DNA of 64,000 bases from JAMHWF01 sp048500255. GTDB lineage: Bacteria > Pseudomonadota > Gammaproteobacteria > Burkholderiales > Burkholderiaceae_C. The notes beneath the pieces are model-generated. The model worked only from the letters and a program-made list of their open reading frames with translations, was not told where the DNA came from and searched no databases. The stretch lies in NCBI GenBank assembly GCA_048500255.1, contig JASNYH010000006.1, forward strand, positions 148,711-212,710. Reading direction: 5' to 3'. A program made the position numbers and the translations under genes. Below, one piece after another: positions 10,154 to 18,256 of the stretch (positions are counted from its first letter, which is position 1; each line of letters starts with the position of its first letter).

Positions 10154-10936
10154 CTACGGCAGCCAGTCTAGCGCCGGCGGGTGGTCGGGAATGCCATGCC
10201 GCGCATCGTAGTACGGCCCGACGAAGTACAGCCCGTCGGGGGCGAAGGTCGGCGCCGCAAGGTCGCGGCGGCGCGAGTCGAGCACCTCGCCGACCCAGCG
10301 GGGCGCGCGCGCCCCGCTGCCGACGGCGACCAGGCAGCCCATGATGTTGCGCACCATGTGGTGCAGGAAGGCGTCGGCGTCGAAGTCGAAGCGCCAGTAG
10401 GCCCCGCTGCGTTCGATCGCGATCGAGCGCAGCGTCTTGACGGGCGACAGCGCCTGGCACTCGGCAGCGCGGAAGGCGCTGAAGTCGTGCTGGCCGAGCA
10501 GCCGCGCCGCAGCTTCGCGCATCGCGCCGCCGTCGAGCGGCCGGAACACCCAGCCGGCGGCGCCCGCCTCGATCGACGGGCGCACGGGCGACTCGAGCAG
10601 CACGTAGGCGTAGCGCCGGCCGCGCGCGCTGGCGCGCGCGTGGAAGTCGTCGCCGACGCGCAGCGCCCACTGCACGGCGATATCGGGCGGCAGGAAGCGG
10701 TTGGTGCCGCGCACCCATGAGAAGAGCTCGCGGTCGAGCCCGGTGTCGACGTGCACGACCTGGTTCAGGCCGTGCACGCCGGCGTCGGTGCGGCCGGCGC
10801 ACATCGTGCGCAGCGGCTGGTCGGCGAACTGCGCGAGCGCTGCCTCGAGCCGGTCCTGCACCGTGCGGCCGTCGGGCTGACTTTGCCAGCCGTTATAGGC
10901 GCTGCCGCGATAGCTGATGCCGAGCGCGAGCCGCAT
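10154..10936 (-). CDS. truA: tRNA pseudouridine(38-40) synthase
   Basis: Makes pseudouridine at positions 38-40 of the tRNA anticodon arm. The protein is 260 residues from ATG 10936 (MRLALGISYRGSAYNGW); a TTG at 10951 in the same frame would add five residues and is less likely. The catalytic Asp is in CAGRTDAGVHGLNQ. Its neighbours fimV and trpF match the usual beta- and gammaproteobacterial order. Confidence 0.96.
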   Translation of the reverse strand: MRLALGISYRGSAYNGWQSQPDGRTVQDRLEAALAQFADQPLRTMCAGRTDAGVHGLNQVVHVDTGLDRELFSWVRGTNRFLPPDIAVQWALRVGDDFHARASARGRRYAYVLLESPVRPSIEAGAAGWVFRPLDGGAMREAAARLLGQHDFSAFRAAECQALSPVKTLRSIAIERSGAYWRFDFDADAFLHHMVRNIMGCLVAVGSGARAPRWVGEVLDSRRRDLAAPTFAPDGLYFVGPYYDARHGIPDHPPALDWLP

Positions 10937-10976
10937 GCCGCGCCGAAGCAAGGGACGAGCGCGCCCGACGACGTCG

Positions 10977-13406
10977 TCAGGCGAGCTCGTCGAGCATGCC
11001 CTGCGCCTTGGTCTTCAGCGGTCCGCTGGCCTTGGCAATGACCTCCTGCAGCAGGTCGCGCGCGCCCTCGGTGTCGCCGATCTGGCGGAACTCCTCGGCC
11101 AGCTCGAGCTTGCGCGAAAGCGGGTCGTCGCCGCTGCCGACGCCCTCGGCGCCGAGTTCGTCGAGGTCGATCGATTCGAAGCTCGGCTCCTGCGCCGGCG
11201 CCGCCGGGGCGGCCGGCTCCGACGTGCCGAGGCCGCCGAGATCGAAGTCCATGCCGAGGTCGCCCGTCGCCGACTCGGACGGCGCGGGCGCCGCTCCGAC
11301 GTCGAAGGAAGGCAGGTCGCGCGCGAAGTCGGCTGTGGGCAGCGGCGGTTCGGAGGCCGGCAGGGAATCGCCCGACGTGGCGCCCGCATCGACCGGACCG
11401 AGGTCGAGATCGAGGTCGACGCCCGACTTGCTGCCCGAGAACGGCTGCGAGTCGAAGTTCGACGGCGACGGCAGCACCGACTGCGGCATCGTACTGGCGC
11501 CCAGCGGCTCGACGAGCTGGTTCTCGCCCTGCACCGGGATCGCCGGCTCGCCGCCGGGCTGGTAGAGCGGGTTGTCGGGGTCGATCTGCAGACCCATCTC
11601 CTGGGCCTTGGCCCAGTCCTCGCCCTGGCCGTGCGTCAGCGTGTAGAGCTGCGTGGCGAGCAGTTCGTAGCCCTTGGTGTCGCGCCGCTTGGCATAGACC
11701 TCGAGCAGCTTGGTGCGCACGGCCAGCCGCTCGGGACTGGCGCGCATCGCCTCCTTGAGGATCTCCTCGGCCTGCAGGTCGCGGCCATAGGCCAGATAGA
11801 CGTCGGCCTCGGCGACCGGATCGACGTCGCCGATGGCGTCGAGCTGGCTCAGCGAGTAGCTCATCGACGACGACGTGCCCGCCGCATCGCGCGTGTCGAT
11901 GCGCTGACCGCCGCTGGCGCCGAAGAAGGAGTCGGGCTGCAACCGGCTCTCGAGGAACGAGGTCTCGCCGCTGTCCTTCTTGGCCTTGCTGCGCACGCGG
12001 TAGAAGCCGAAGCCGACCAGCAGCGCGAGCAGCACGCCGGCGCCGGGCAGCACCAGCGGGTTGTCCATCAGCGAATCGCCAGCTTCGGGCTGTTGCGCGA
12101 CCGGCGGCTTGGCCTCGGCCTCGGCCGGCGTCGGCCGGGGCTGCGTGGTCGGCGCCTGGGCGACGACGGTCGGTGCCGGCGCAGCAGGCGCCGCCGCAGG
12201 TTCGGGCGCAGGAGCCGGGGCCGGCGGGGCAGCCGCCGGTGCAGGCGCCGGAGCGGGCGGCGCGGCCGCCGGCGCCGGCGCCGGCGCAGGCGCCGGCGCG
12301 GCAGCCACGGCGCTCGCCGCGCCCGACAGCTTGCGCAGCTCCTCGACGTTCTTCGACAGCTCGGCGACGCGTGTCGAGGTGTCCTTCTGCTCGCGCTCGC
12401 GCGAGATGCCGGCCTCGGGCGCCGAGGCGCCGGCGGCGGCGCCCTTGCTCAGCGTCAGCTTGTCGGCACTCGGCGCGGCGGGCTTCTTGTCCTCGACGGC
12501 GGCCTGCACCTTGCCGCTGGCCTGGCGCGCGCGCGTGGCCGGCGGTGCGGCCGGCACGCCGCTGGCGAGGCGCTCGCGGTAGGCGCCGAAGTCGGCGCTC
12601 TGCGCACGGATGATCTGCTGCGCCTCGGGCGTCGGCACGGCGCGCGCCGCCTCCGGCGTGGGCGCGCTCAGCACGGCGCCCGCCTTCAGGCGGTTCATGT
12701 TGTTGTCCATGAACGCCTGCGGATTGCCGCGGTACAGCGCGACGAGCATCTGGTCGAGCGAGACGCCGGACTGCTGCATGCGCAACGCGATGCGGTACAG
12801 CGTGTCGCCGGCCTTGACTTCGTATTCGGTGGCCGTCCGGCGCGGTGCGGCGGCGACGCGCGGCGCCGGCGCAGCCGCAGCGGGCGCCTCGGCGCGCGGT
12901 GCAGGCGCAGGAGCAGGCCGTGCCGCCGGCGCCGGCGCGGCCGACATCACGGGCGGCGTCGCCGGTGCCGGGGCGGCGGCGCGGTTGCTGTTGATCGGAT
13001 CGAACAGCAGCGTGTATTCGCGCACCAGGCGGCCCGACGACCAGTTCAGCTCGAGGATGACGTCGACGAACGGCTCCTGCACCGTGCGGTCGCTCGTGAT
13101 GCGCAGGTAGGGCCGGCCGTCGGAGCGCCGCTGCAGCGACGCCTGGGTGTTGGTCAGCACGGCGTTGTAGTCGACGCCGGCCGCGCGGTAGGCCTCGGGC
13201 GGCGCGATGCGCGCGCGCAGGCTCGACGCCTCTTCCGACGACAGGCTCGTGATGTCGATCTCGGCTTGCAGCTTCTCACCCAGGCCCGACTGCACCGACA
13301 ACCGACCCAGCCCGAGAGCTGCCGCGCTCGTCGAGAACAGGACGGCTGCCGCAGCGGCCATGCCGGTCAGAGCGAAACGCCCCGCGAGGAATGGATGTCT
13401 TTTCAA
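10977..13406 (-). CDS. fimV: FimV-type pilus/polar-hub protein
   Basis: An inner-membrane protein that organises type IV pilus assembly and polar signalling. The chosen start is TTG 13406 because a GGGAG ribosome site lies about 5 bases upstream and the product then begins with a classical signal peptide (KRHPFLAGRFALTGMAAAAAV). The order is signal peptide, FimV N-terminal region, LysM domain (YEVKAGDTLYRIALRMQQSG), a long Pro/Ala tract, one membrane helix (PLVLPGAGVLLALLVGFGFY), an acidic Asp/Leu-rich cytoplasmic part, and the conserved C-terminal FimV helix (KLELAEEFRQIGDTEGARDL). The length of 809 residues is ordinary. A sigma70-like promoter lies at 13474-13502. Confidence 0.93.
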   Translation of the reverse strand: MKRHPFLAGRFALTGMAAAAAVLFSTSAAALGLGRLSVQSGLGEKLQAEIDITSLSSEEASSLRARIAPPEAYRAAGVDYNAVLTNTQASLQRRSDGRPYLRITSDRTVQEPFVDVILELNWSSGRLVREYTLLFDPINSNRAAAPAPATPPVMSAAPAPAARPAPAPAPRAEAPAAAAPAPRVAAAPRRTATEYEVKAGDTLYRIALRMQQSGVSLDQMLVALYRGNPQAFMDNNMNRLKAGAVLSAPTPEAARAVPTPEAQQIIRAQSADFGAYRERLASGVPAAPPATRARQASGKVQAAVEDKKPAAPSADKLTLSKGAAAGASAPEAGISREREQKDTSTRVAELSKNVEELRKLSGAASAVAAAPAPAPAPAPAAAPPAPAPAPAAAPPAPAPAPEPAAAPAAPAPTVVAQAPTTQPRPTPAEAEAKPPVAQQPEAGDSLMDNPLVLPGAGVLLALLVGFGFYRVRSKAKKDSGETSFLESRLQPDSFFGASGGQRIDTRDAAGTSSSMSYSLSQLDAIGDVDPVAEADVYLAYGRDLQAEEILKEAMRASPERLAVRTKLLEVYAKRRDTKGYELLATQLYTLTHGQGEDWAKAQEMGLQIDPDNPLYQPGGEPAIPVQGENQLVEPLGASTMPQSVLPSPSNFDSQPFSGSKSGVDLDLDLGPVDAGATSGDSLPASEPPLPTADFARDLPSFDVGAAPAPSESATGDLGMDFDLGGLGTSEPAAPAAPAQEPSFESIDLDELGAEGVGSGDDPLSRKLELAEEFRQIGDTEGARDLLQEVIAKASGPLKTKAQGMLDELA
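12170..12305 (-). repeat. Pro/Ala-coding low-complexity tract in fimV
   Basis: About 45 residues made almost only of Pro and Ala, with PAPAPAPAAAP repeated in tandem, between the LysM region and the membrane helix. At DNA level it is built from short GGCGCCGGC-like units. It probably acts as a rigid spacer across the cell wall and is a likely place for length variation. Confidence 0.7.
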
Positions 13407-13473
13407 GGCGTCTCCCAATGACGTTCGAGCCGGTTCGTGAGGCGTGCGGGAACCCGGCCCTTTGCTGCAAATG

Positions 13474-13502
13474 ACAATAACATCAGGCAGATACACTGAC
13501 AA
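13474..13502 (-). promoter_or_regulatory. Predicted sigma70 promoter for fimV
   Basis: On the minus strand TTGTCA (13502-13497) and TATTGT (13479-13474) are separated by exactly 17 bases, in a patch clearly richer in A/T than its surroundings. It lies about 68 bases before the fimV TTG start. It is the best-looking promoter in the 186-bp asd-fimV gap and could also feed truA and the trp-acc genes. Confidence 0.6.
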
Positions 13503-13592
13503 GTTCGCGCACTTGCTGACATTCGCTGCGGGCCGTGACGCAGGTCTCGCCGCGCCGCATTGTTGTCGGGTGGCAACGCGGCGCGGTGCGCG

Positions 13593-14732
13593 TCAAGCCT
13601 CGAGCAGGATGCGCAGCATGCGCCGCAGCGGCTCGGCCGCACCCCACAGCAACTGGTCGCCGATCGTGTAGGCGCCGAGGTAGTGCGGCCCCATCGCCAT
13701 CTTGCGCAAGCGCCCCACGGGGATCGTCATCGTGCCGGTCACGGCCACCGGCGTCAGGTCGCGCATCGTGGCCTCGCGCGTGTTGGGCACGACCTTGACC
13801 CAGTCGTTGTCGGCCGCGATCAGCGCCTCGATGTCGGCCAGCGGCACGTCCTTCTTAAGCTTGAACGTCAGCGCCTGGCTGTGGCAGCGCATGGCGCCGA
13901 TGCGCACGCAGAAGCCGTCGACCGGCACGGCCGGCGTGCCGAAACCCTCGCCCTGGCCGAGGATCTTGTTCGTCTCGGCCATGCCCTTCCACTCTTCGCG
14001 GCTGACGCCGCCGCCGAGGTCCTTGTCGATCCACGGGATCAGCGAGCCGGCCAGCGGCGCGCCGAAGTTGGCCGTCTCGGCCTCGGTCAGTGCGCGCTGG
14101 CGCGCCACGACCTTGCGATCGATCTCGAGGATGGCGCTCTTGGGGTCGTCGAGCAGCGCCTTGACCTCGGCGTTGAGCGTGCCGAACTGCGTCAGCAGCT
14201 CGCGCATGTGCTGCGCACCGCCGCCCGACGCCGCCTGGTAGGTCTGCGTGCTCATCCACTCGACGAGACCCGCCTTGTACAGCGCGCCGACGCCCATCAG
14301 CATGCAGCTCACCGTGCAATTGCCGCCGATCCAGTTGCGCCCGCCCTTGGCGAGCGCGTTCTTGATGACCGGCAGATTGACCGGATCGAGCACGATGACG
14401 GCGTCGTCCTTCATGCGCAGCGTCGAGGCCGCGTCGATCCAGTGGCCCTTCCAACCCGCCGCGCGCAGCTTGGGGAAGACCTCCGTCGTGTAGTCGCCGC
14501 CCTGCGCCGTAACGACGATGTCGCAACGCTTGAGCGCCTCGATGTCGTGCGCGTCCTTGAGCTTCGTCTCGCCCTTGGCGAGGTCGGCGATCGCCGGCGG
14601 CAGCGAGCCGCCCGCGTTGCTGGTGCTGAAGAACACCGGCTCGATGTGGCCGAAGTCACCTTCGGCGCGCATGCGCTCCATCAGCACGGAGCCGACCATG
14701 CCGCGCCAACCGACCAAACCCGTGACTCTCAT
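13593..14732 (-). CDS. asd: Aspartate-semialdehyde dehydrogenase
   Basis: Reduces aspartyl phosphate to aspartate semialdehyde, the branch point to lysine/diaminopimelate, threonine and methionine. The protein is 379 residues. The NADP-binding start is TGLVGWRGMVGSVL, and the catalytic Cys139 lies in GGNCTVSCM. The longer GGNCTVS form resembles the E. coli type of Asd. It lies between leuB (87 bp) and fimV (186 bp), the usual Burkholderiales order. Confidence 0.97.
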   Translation of the reverse strand: MRVTGLVGWRGMVGSVLMERMRAEGDFGHIEPVFFSTSNAGGSLPPAIADLAKGETKLKDAHDIEALKRCDIVVTAQGGDYTTEVFPKLRAAGWKGHWIDAASTLRMKDDAVIVLDPVNLPVIKNALAKGGRNWIGGNCTVSCMLMGVGALYKAGLVEWMSTQTYQAASGGGAQHMRELLTQFGTLNAEVKALLDDPKSAILEIDRKVVARQRALTEAETANFGAPLAGSLIPWIDKDLGGGVSREEWKGMAETNKILGQGEGFGTPAVPVDGFCVRIGAMRCHSQALTFKLKKDVPLADIEALIAADNDWVKVVPNTREATMRDLTPVAVTGTMTIPVGRLRKMAMGPHYLGAYTIGDQLLWGAAEPLRRMLRILLEA

Positions 14733-14764
14733 TTCTCGCGCCCTTTCAAAGATCCACTTCCTCT

Positions 14765-14816
14765 GGCTCCCCCGGCTGGTTCGCCGTGCGGGAGGGGCGA
14801 GCCGAACCGGAGAGCC
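14765..14816. repeat. Imperfect inverted repeat between leuB and asd
   Basis: Two arms of about 21 bases (GGCTC...GGTTCGCC and its imperfect complement ending GAGCC) match at roughly two thirds of positions around a 10-base loop. No U-run follows, so it is not a standard terminator. It may be a degenerate intergenic repeat. Confidence 0.35.
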
Positions 14817-14819
14817 TGC

Positions 14820-15908
14820 CTAGCCCTTCTTCGCGATCGTCTTGAGCGCCGCGACGACGGCGTCGCCCATCTCGCGGGTGCCGACCTTGCGCGTGCCCTC
14901 CGACCAGATGTCGGCGGTGCGCAACCCCGCGGCCAGCACGGAGCGCACGGCCGACTCGATGAGGTCGGCGGCGTCTGGGCGCTGGAGCGAATAGCGGAGC
15001 ATCATGGCGGCGGACAGGATTGTAGCGAGCGGATTCGCCACCCCGTTGCCCGCGATGTCGGGCGCGCTGCCGTGGCTCGGCTCGTAGAGGCCCTTGTTGC
15101 GCGCGTCGAGCGACGCCGACGGCAGCATGCCGATCGAGCCGGTGAGCATCGCCGCCTCGTCGCTCAGGATGTCGCCGAACATGTTGCCGGTGACGACGAC
15201 GTCGAAGCGCTTGGGCGCCTTGACGAGTTGCATCGCCGCGTTGTCGACGTACATGTGGTCGAGTGCGACGTCGGGGTACTGCGCATGCACCTCGGTGACG
15301 ACGTCCTTCCAGAACTGGAAGGTCTCGAGCACGTTGGCCTTGTCCACGCTGGTGACGCGCTTGCTGCGCTTGCGCGCCGCCTGGAACGCCACGTGCGCGA
15401 TCCGCTCTATCTCGGGGCGCGCGTAGCGCATCGTGTCGAAGGCCTCGGGCTGGCCCTTGAACGCGCCGTCGGGCGCGTCGCGACGCCCGCGCGGCTGGCC
15501 GAAGTAGATGTCGCCGGTCAGCTCGCGGATGATCAGGATGTCGAGACCGGCGACGAGTTCGGGCTTGAGGCTCGACGCATGCGTGAGCTGCTCGTAGCAG
15601 ATCGCCGGGCGGAAGTTGGCGAACAGTTGCAGGTGCTTGCGCAGGCCCAGGATGGCCTGCTCGGGCCGCAGCGCGCGCTCGAGCTTGTCGTACTTCCAGT
15701 CGCCGACGGCGCCGAACAGCACGGCGTCGGCGGCCTGAGCGAGTCTCAGCGTCGCGTCGGGCAGCGGATGGCCGCTCGCCTCGTAGGCGGCACCGCCGAC
15801 GGGCGCCTCTTCCAGCTCGAGCGGCAGCTCGAGCGCCTTCAGCACCTTGACGGCCTCGGCCAGGATCTCGGGGCCGATGCCGTCGCCCGGCAGCACTGCA
15901 ATCTTCAC
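14820..15908 (-). CDS. leuB: 3-isopropylmalate dehydrogenase
   Basis: NAD-dependent oxidative decarboxylation of 3-isopropylmalate in leucine synthesis. The protein is 362 residues. It begins MKIAVLPGDGIGPEI, has the substrate loop RPEQAILGLRKHLQLFANFRPA, and carries ELTGDIYFGQPRG, all typical. It lies 22 bp downstream of leuD and is the last leucine gene of the leuC-entericidin-leuD-leuB unit. Confidence 0.98.
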   Translation of the reverse strand: MKIAVLPGDGIGPEILAEAVKVLKALELPLELEEAPVGGAAYEASGHPLPDATLRLAQAADAVLFGAVGDWKYDKLERALRPEQAILGLRKHLQLFANFRPAICYEQLTHASSLKPELVAGLDILIIRELTGDIYFGQPRGRRDAPDGAFKGQPEAFDTMRYARPEIERIAHVAFQAARKRSKRVTSVDKANVLETFQFWKDVVTEVHAQYPDVALDHMYVDNAAMQLVKAPKRFDVVVTGNMFGDILSDEAAMLTGSIGMLPSASLDARNKGLYEPSHGSAPDIAGNGVANPLATILSAAMMLRYSLQRPDAADLIESAVRSVLAAGLRTADIWSEGTRKVGTREMGDAVVAALKTIAKKG

Positions 15909-15930
15909 TCTGTCGTTCCTCGTTTCGGGT

Positions 15931-16581
15931 TCACAGCCGGTGCGCGAGCCACGGCATCTTGAGCAGGCGCTCGGCTTCGAAGGCGCGGATCTTGTCGGCG
16001 TGGCGCAGCGTCAGGCCGATGTCGTCGTAGCCGTTGAGCAGGCAGTACTTGCGGAATGGCTGCACGTCGAACGCCAGTTCGCTGCCGTCGGGCTTGACGA
16101 TGACCTGCCGCTCGAGGTCGACGGTCAGCATGTAGCCGACGAAGGCCGCCACTTCGTCGAACAGTCTCGCGACCTGCGCCTCGGGCAGCACGATCGGCAG
16201 CAGGCCGTTCTTGAAGCAGTTGTTGTAGAAGATGTCGGCATAGCTCGGCGCGATCAGGGCGCGAAAGCCGTACTGTTCGAGCGCCCACGGCGCGTGCTCG
16301 CGGCTCGAGCCGCAGCCGAAGTTCTGGCGCGCCAGCAGGATCGACGCGCCCTGGTAGCGCGGCTGGTTGAGCACGAAGTCGGGATTCGCCTTGCGCGACG
16401 CCGGATCCTGCCCCGGCTCGCCGTGGTCGAGGTAGCGCCACTCGTCGAACAGATTGGGCCCGAAGCCGGTGCGGTGGATCGACTTCAGGAACTGCTTCGG
16501 GATGATGGCGTCGGTGTCGACGTTCTCGCGGTCGAGCGGCGCGACCAGCCCGCGGTGGACGGTGAACGCTTGCATGGCCAT
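15931..16581 (-). CDS. leuD: 3-isopropylmalate dehydratase, small subunit
   Basis: Swivel subunit of isopropylmalate isomerase, working with LeuC. The protein is 216 residues, with NVDTDAIIPKQFLKS near the start and NFGCGSSREHAPWAL. ATG 16581 shares one base with the TAA of the entericidin gene upstream (TAATG); a second in-frame ATG lies at 16575. The junction suggests that leuD translation is fed by ribosomes finishing the small lipoprotein gene. Confidence 0.97.
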   Translation of the reverse strand: MAMQAFTVHRGLVAPLDRENVDTDAIIPKQFLKSIHRTGFGPNLFDEWRYLDHGEPGQDPASRKANPDFVLNQPRYQGASILLARQNFGCGSSREHAPWALEQYGFRALIAPSYADIFYNNCFKNGLLPIVLPEAQVARLFDEVAAFVGYMLTVDLERQVIVKPDGSELAFDVQPFRKYCLLNGYDDIGLTLRHADKIRAFEAERLLKMPWLAHRL

Positions 16582-16715
16582 TACTTCTTCTTGGCGGCTT
16601 CTTCGATCTTGTCGCCGGCCTTCGAGATGTCCTTGCCCATGCCCTCGATCGTGTTGCAGCCGGCGAGCAGGCCGAGCGCGGCGATCAGCGCCAGCAGGGT
16701 CGTCGTCTTCGTCAT
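16581..16715 (-). CDS. Entericidin A/B family small lipoprotein
   Basis: A 44-residue reading frame, ATG 16715 to TAA 16581. It has a signal peptide (MTKTTTLLALIAALGLL) and a lipobox LLAGC with the lipidated Cys at residue 20. The mature part is short and charged (NTIEGMGKDISKAGDKIEEA) and ends in three lysines. A strong GAGGAGG ribosome site lies 6 bases upstream. This matches the entericidin family of tiny lipoproteins, whose E. coli members form a toxin/antidote pair; only one member is present here, so any toxicity is speculative. It is inserted between leuC (31 bp) and leuD (1-base overlap), a recurring placement in Burkholderiales. Confidence 0.88.
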   Translation of the reverse strand: MTKTTTLLALIAALGLLAGCNTIEGMGKDISKAGDKIEEAAKKK

Positions 16716-16746
16716 GTCCATCCTCCTCGGTCGATGAGTTCTTGCG

Positions 16747-18159
16747 TCAGGCGATGCGGCGCACGTCGACGAAGTGGCCTTCGATCGCGGCCGCGGCGGC
16801 CATCGCGGGGCTCACCAGGTGCGTGCGCCCGCCGGCGCCCTGGCGGCCTTCGAAATTGCGGTTGCTCGTGGACGCGCAGCGCTCGCCCGGCTCGAGGCGG
16901 TCGGCGTTCATCGCGAGGCACATCGAGCAGCCGGGCTCTCGCCACTCGAAGCCGGCGGCCTTGAACACCTGGTCCAGCCCTTCCTGCTCGGCCTGCTGCT
17001 TGACGAGGCCCGATCCCGGCACGACGAGCGCCAGCTTCACGTTGCTGGCGAGGCGCCCGCCCAGCTTGCGCACGACGGCGGCGGCCTCGCGCAAGTCCTC
17101 GATGCGCGAGTTGGTGCACGAGCCGATGAACACCTTGTCGATGCGGATGTCGGCGATCGGCTTGTTGGGCTCGAGATTCATGTACTGCAGCGCGCGCTCC
17201 ATCGCGCCGCGCTTGACGGCGTCCTTCTCGCGCTCGGGATCGGGCACGCGGTCCTCGATCGAGACGACCATCTCGGGCGAGGTGCCCCAGGTCACCTGCG
17301 GGCGGATCTGCGCCGCGTCGAGTTCGACGACGGCGTCCCACTTGGCGTCCGGATCGGAGCGCAGCGTGCGCCAGTAGGCGACGGCCTGCTCCCATTCGAG
17401 GCCCTGCGGCGCAAACGGGCGGCCCTGCACGTAGCGCAGCGTCGTGTCGTCGACGGCGACCAGCCCGGCGCGCGCGCCGGCCTCGATCGCCATGTTGCAC
17501 ACCGTCATGCGCCCTTCCATGCTCAGCGCGGCGATCGCGCTGCCGGCGAACTCGATCGTGTAGCCGGTGCCTCCGGCGGTGCCGATGCGGCCGATGATCG
17601 CGAGCACGATGTCCTTGGCGCCGCAGCCGCGCGCCAGCCGGCCGTCGACGCGCACCAGCATGTTCTTCGCCTTCTTGGCCAGCAGCGTCTGCGTCGCCAG
17701 CACGTGCTCGACCTCGCTGGTGCCGATGCCGTGCGCCAGCGCACCGAACGCGCCGTGCGTCGACGTGTGCGAGTCGCCGCACACCACCGTCATGCCGGGC
17801 AGCGTCGCGCCCTGCTCGGGGCCGATGACGTGCACGATGCCCTGGCGCTTGTCGTTCATCTTGAACTGCGTGATGCCGAGGCGGTCACAGTTGGCGTCGA
17901 GCGTCTCGACCTGCAGCCGCGACACCGGGTCGGCGATGCCCTGCGCGCGGTCCGTCGTCGGCACGTTGTGGTCGCTCACCGCGAGGTTGGCCGACAGGCG
18001 CCAGAGCTTGCGGTCGGCGAGATCGAGTCCCTGGAACGCCTGCGGGCTCGTCACCTCGTGCACAAGGTGGCGGTCGATGTAGAGGATCGTCGTGCCGTCG
18101 TCCTCGGCATGGACGACGTGGTCGTCCCAGAGCTTGTCGTAGAGGGTGCGTCCGGTCAT
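16747..18159 (-). CDS. leuC: 3-isopropylmalate dehydratase, large subunit
   Basis: Aconitase-family 4Fe-4S subunit of isopropylmalate isomerase. The protein is 470 residues. The cluster cysteines are in FIGSCTNSRIED and PGCSMCLAMN, and the substrate region VVCGDSHTSTHGAFGA is intact. ATG 18159 is chosen by family length (MTGRTLYDKLWDDHVV); a GTG at 18204 would add 15 atypical residues. No strong ribosome site is visible for either. It follows bioB at 97 bp in the same direction, so it may have its own promoter in that gap. Confidence 0.97.
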   Translation of the reverse strand: MTGRTLYDKLWDDHVVHAEDDGTTILYIDRHLVHEVTSPQAFQGLDLADRKLWRLSANLAVSDHNVPTTDRAQGIADPVSRLQVETLDANCDRLGITQFKMNDKRQGIVHVIGPEQGATLPGMTVVCGDSHTSTHGAFGALAHGIGTSEVEHVLATQTLLAKKAKNMLVRVDGRLARGCGAKDIVLAIIGRIGTAGGTGYTIEFAGSAIAALSMEGRMTVCNMAIEAGARAGLVAVDDTTLRYVQGRPFAPQGLEWEQAVAYWRTLRSDPDAKWDAVVELDAAQIRPQVTWGTSPEMVVSIEDRVPDPEREKDAVKRGAMERALQYMNLEPNKPIADIRIDKVFIGSCTNSRIEDLREAAAVVRKLGGRLASNVKLALVVPGSGLVKQQAEQEGLDQVFKAAGFEWREPGCSMCLAMNADRLEPGERCASTSNRNFEGRQGAGGRTHLVSPAMAAAAAIEGHFVDVRRIA

Positions 18160-18226
18160 GTCAGCAGGCGTCGGCGGGCGGCGAAGGCCGCTATTTTCCC
18201 GCACATTGGCGGCGTCGCCGCGCGGC

Positions 18227-18241
18227 CGGGCTTTCGGCCCG
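18227..18241 (-). terminator. Stem-loop downstream of bioB
   Basis: Perfect 5-bp stem CGGGC/GCCCG with a 5-base loop, 16 bases after the bioB stop on the minus strand. There is no U-run, so it would be a weak terminator or an RNA-end stabiliser at best. Confidence 0.3.
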
Positions 18242-18256
18242 TGCCGGATCCGCCGC

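Noticed and set aside
10917..13421. Plus-strand open frame of over 800 codons across fimV
   Set aside because: An Arg/Gly-rich mirror of the fimV Asp/Ala/Pro coding; no start signal or recognisable motif.
16716..18256. Search for a leucine attenuator or riboswitch before leuC
   Set aside because: The 97-bp bioB-leuC gap holds only a short stem-loop; there is no run of Leu codons and no known riboswitch core.
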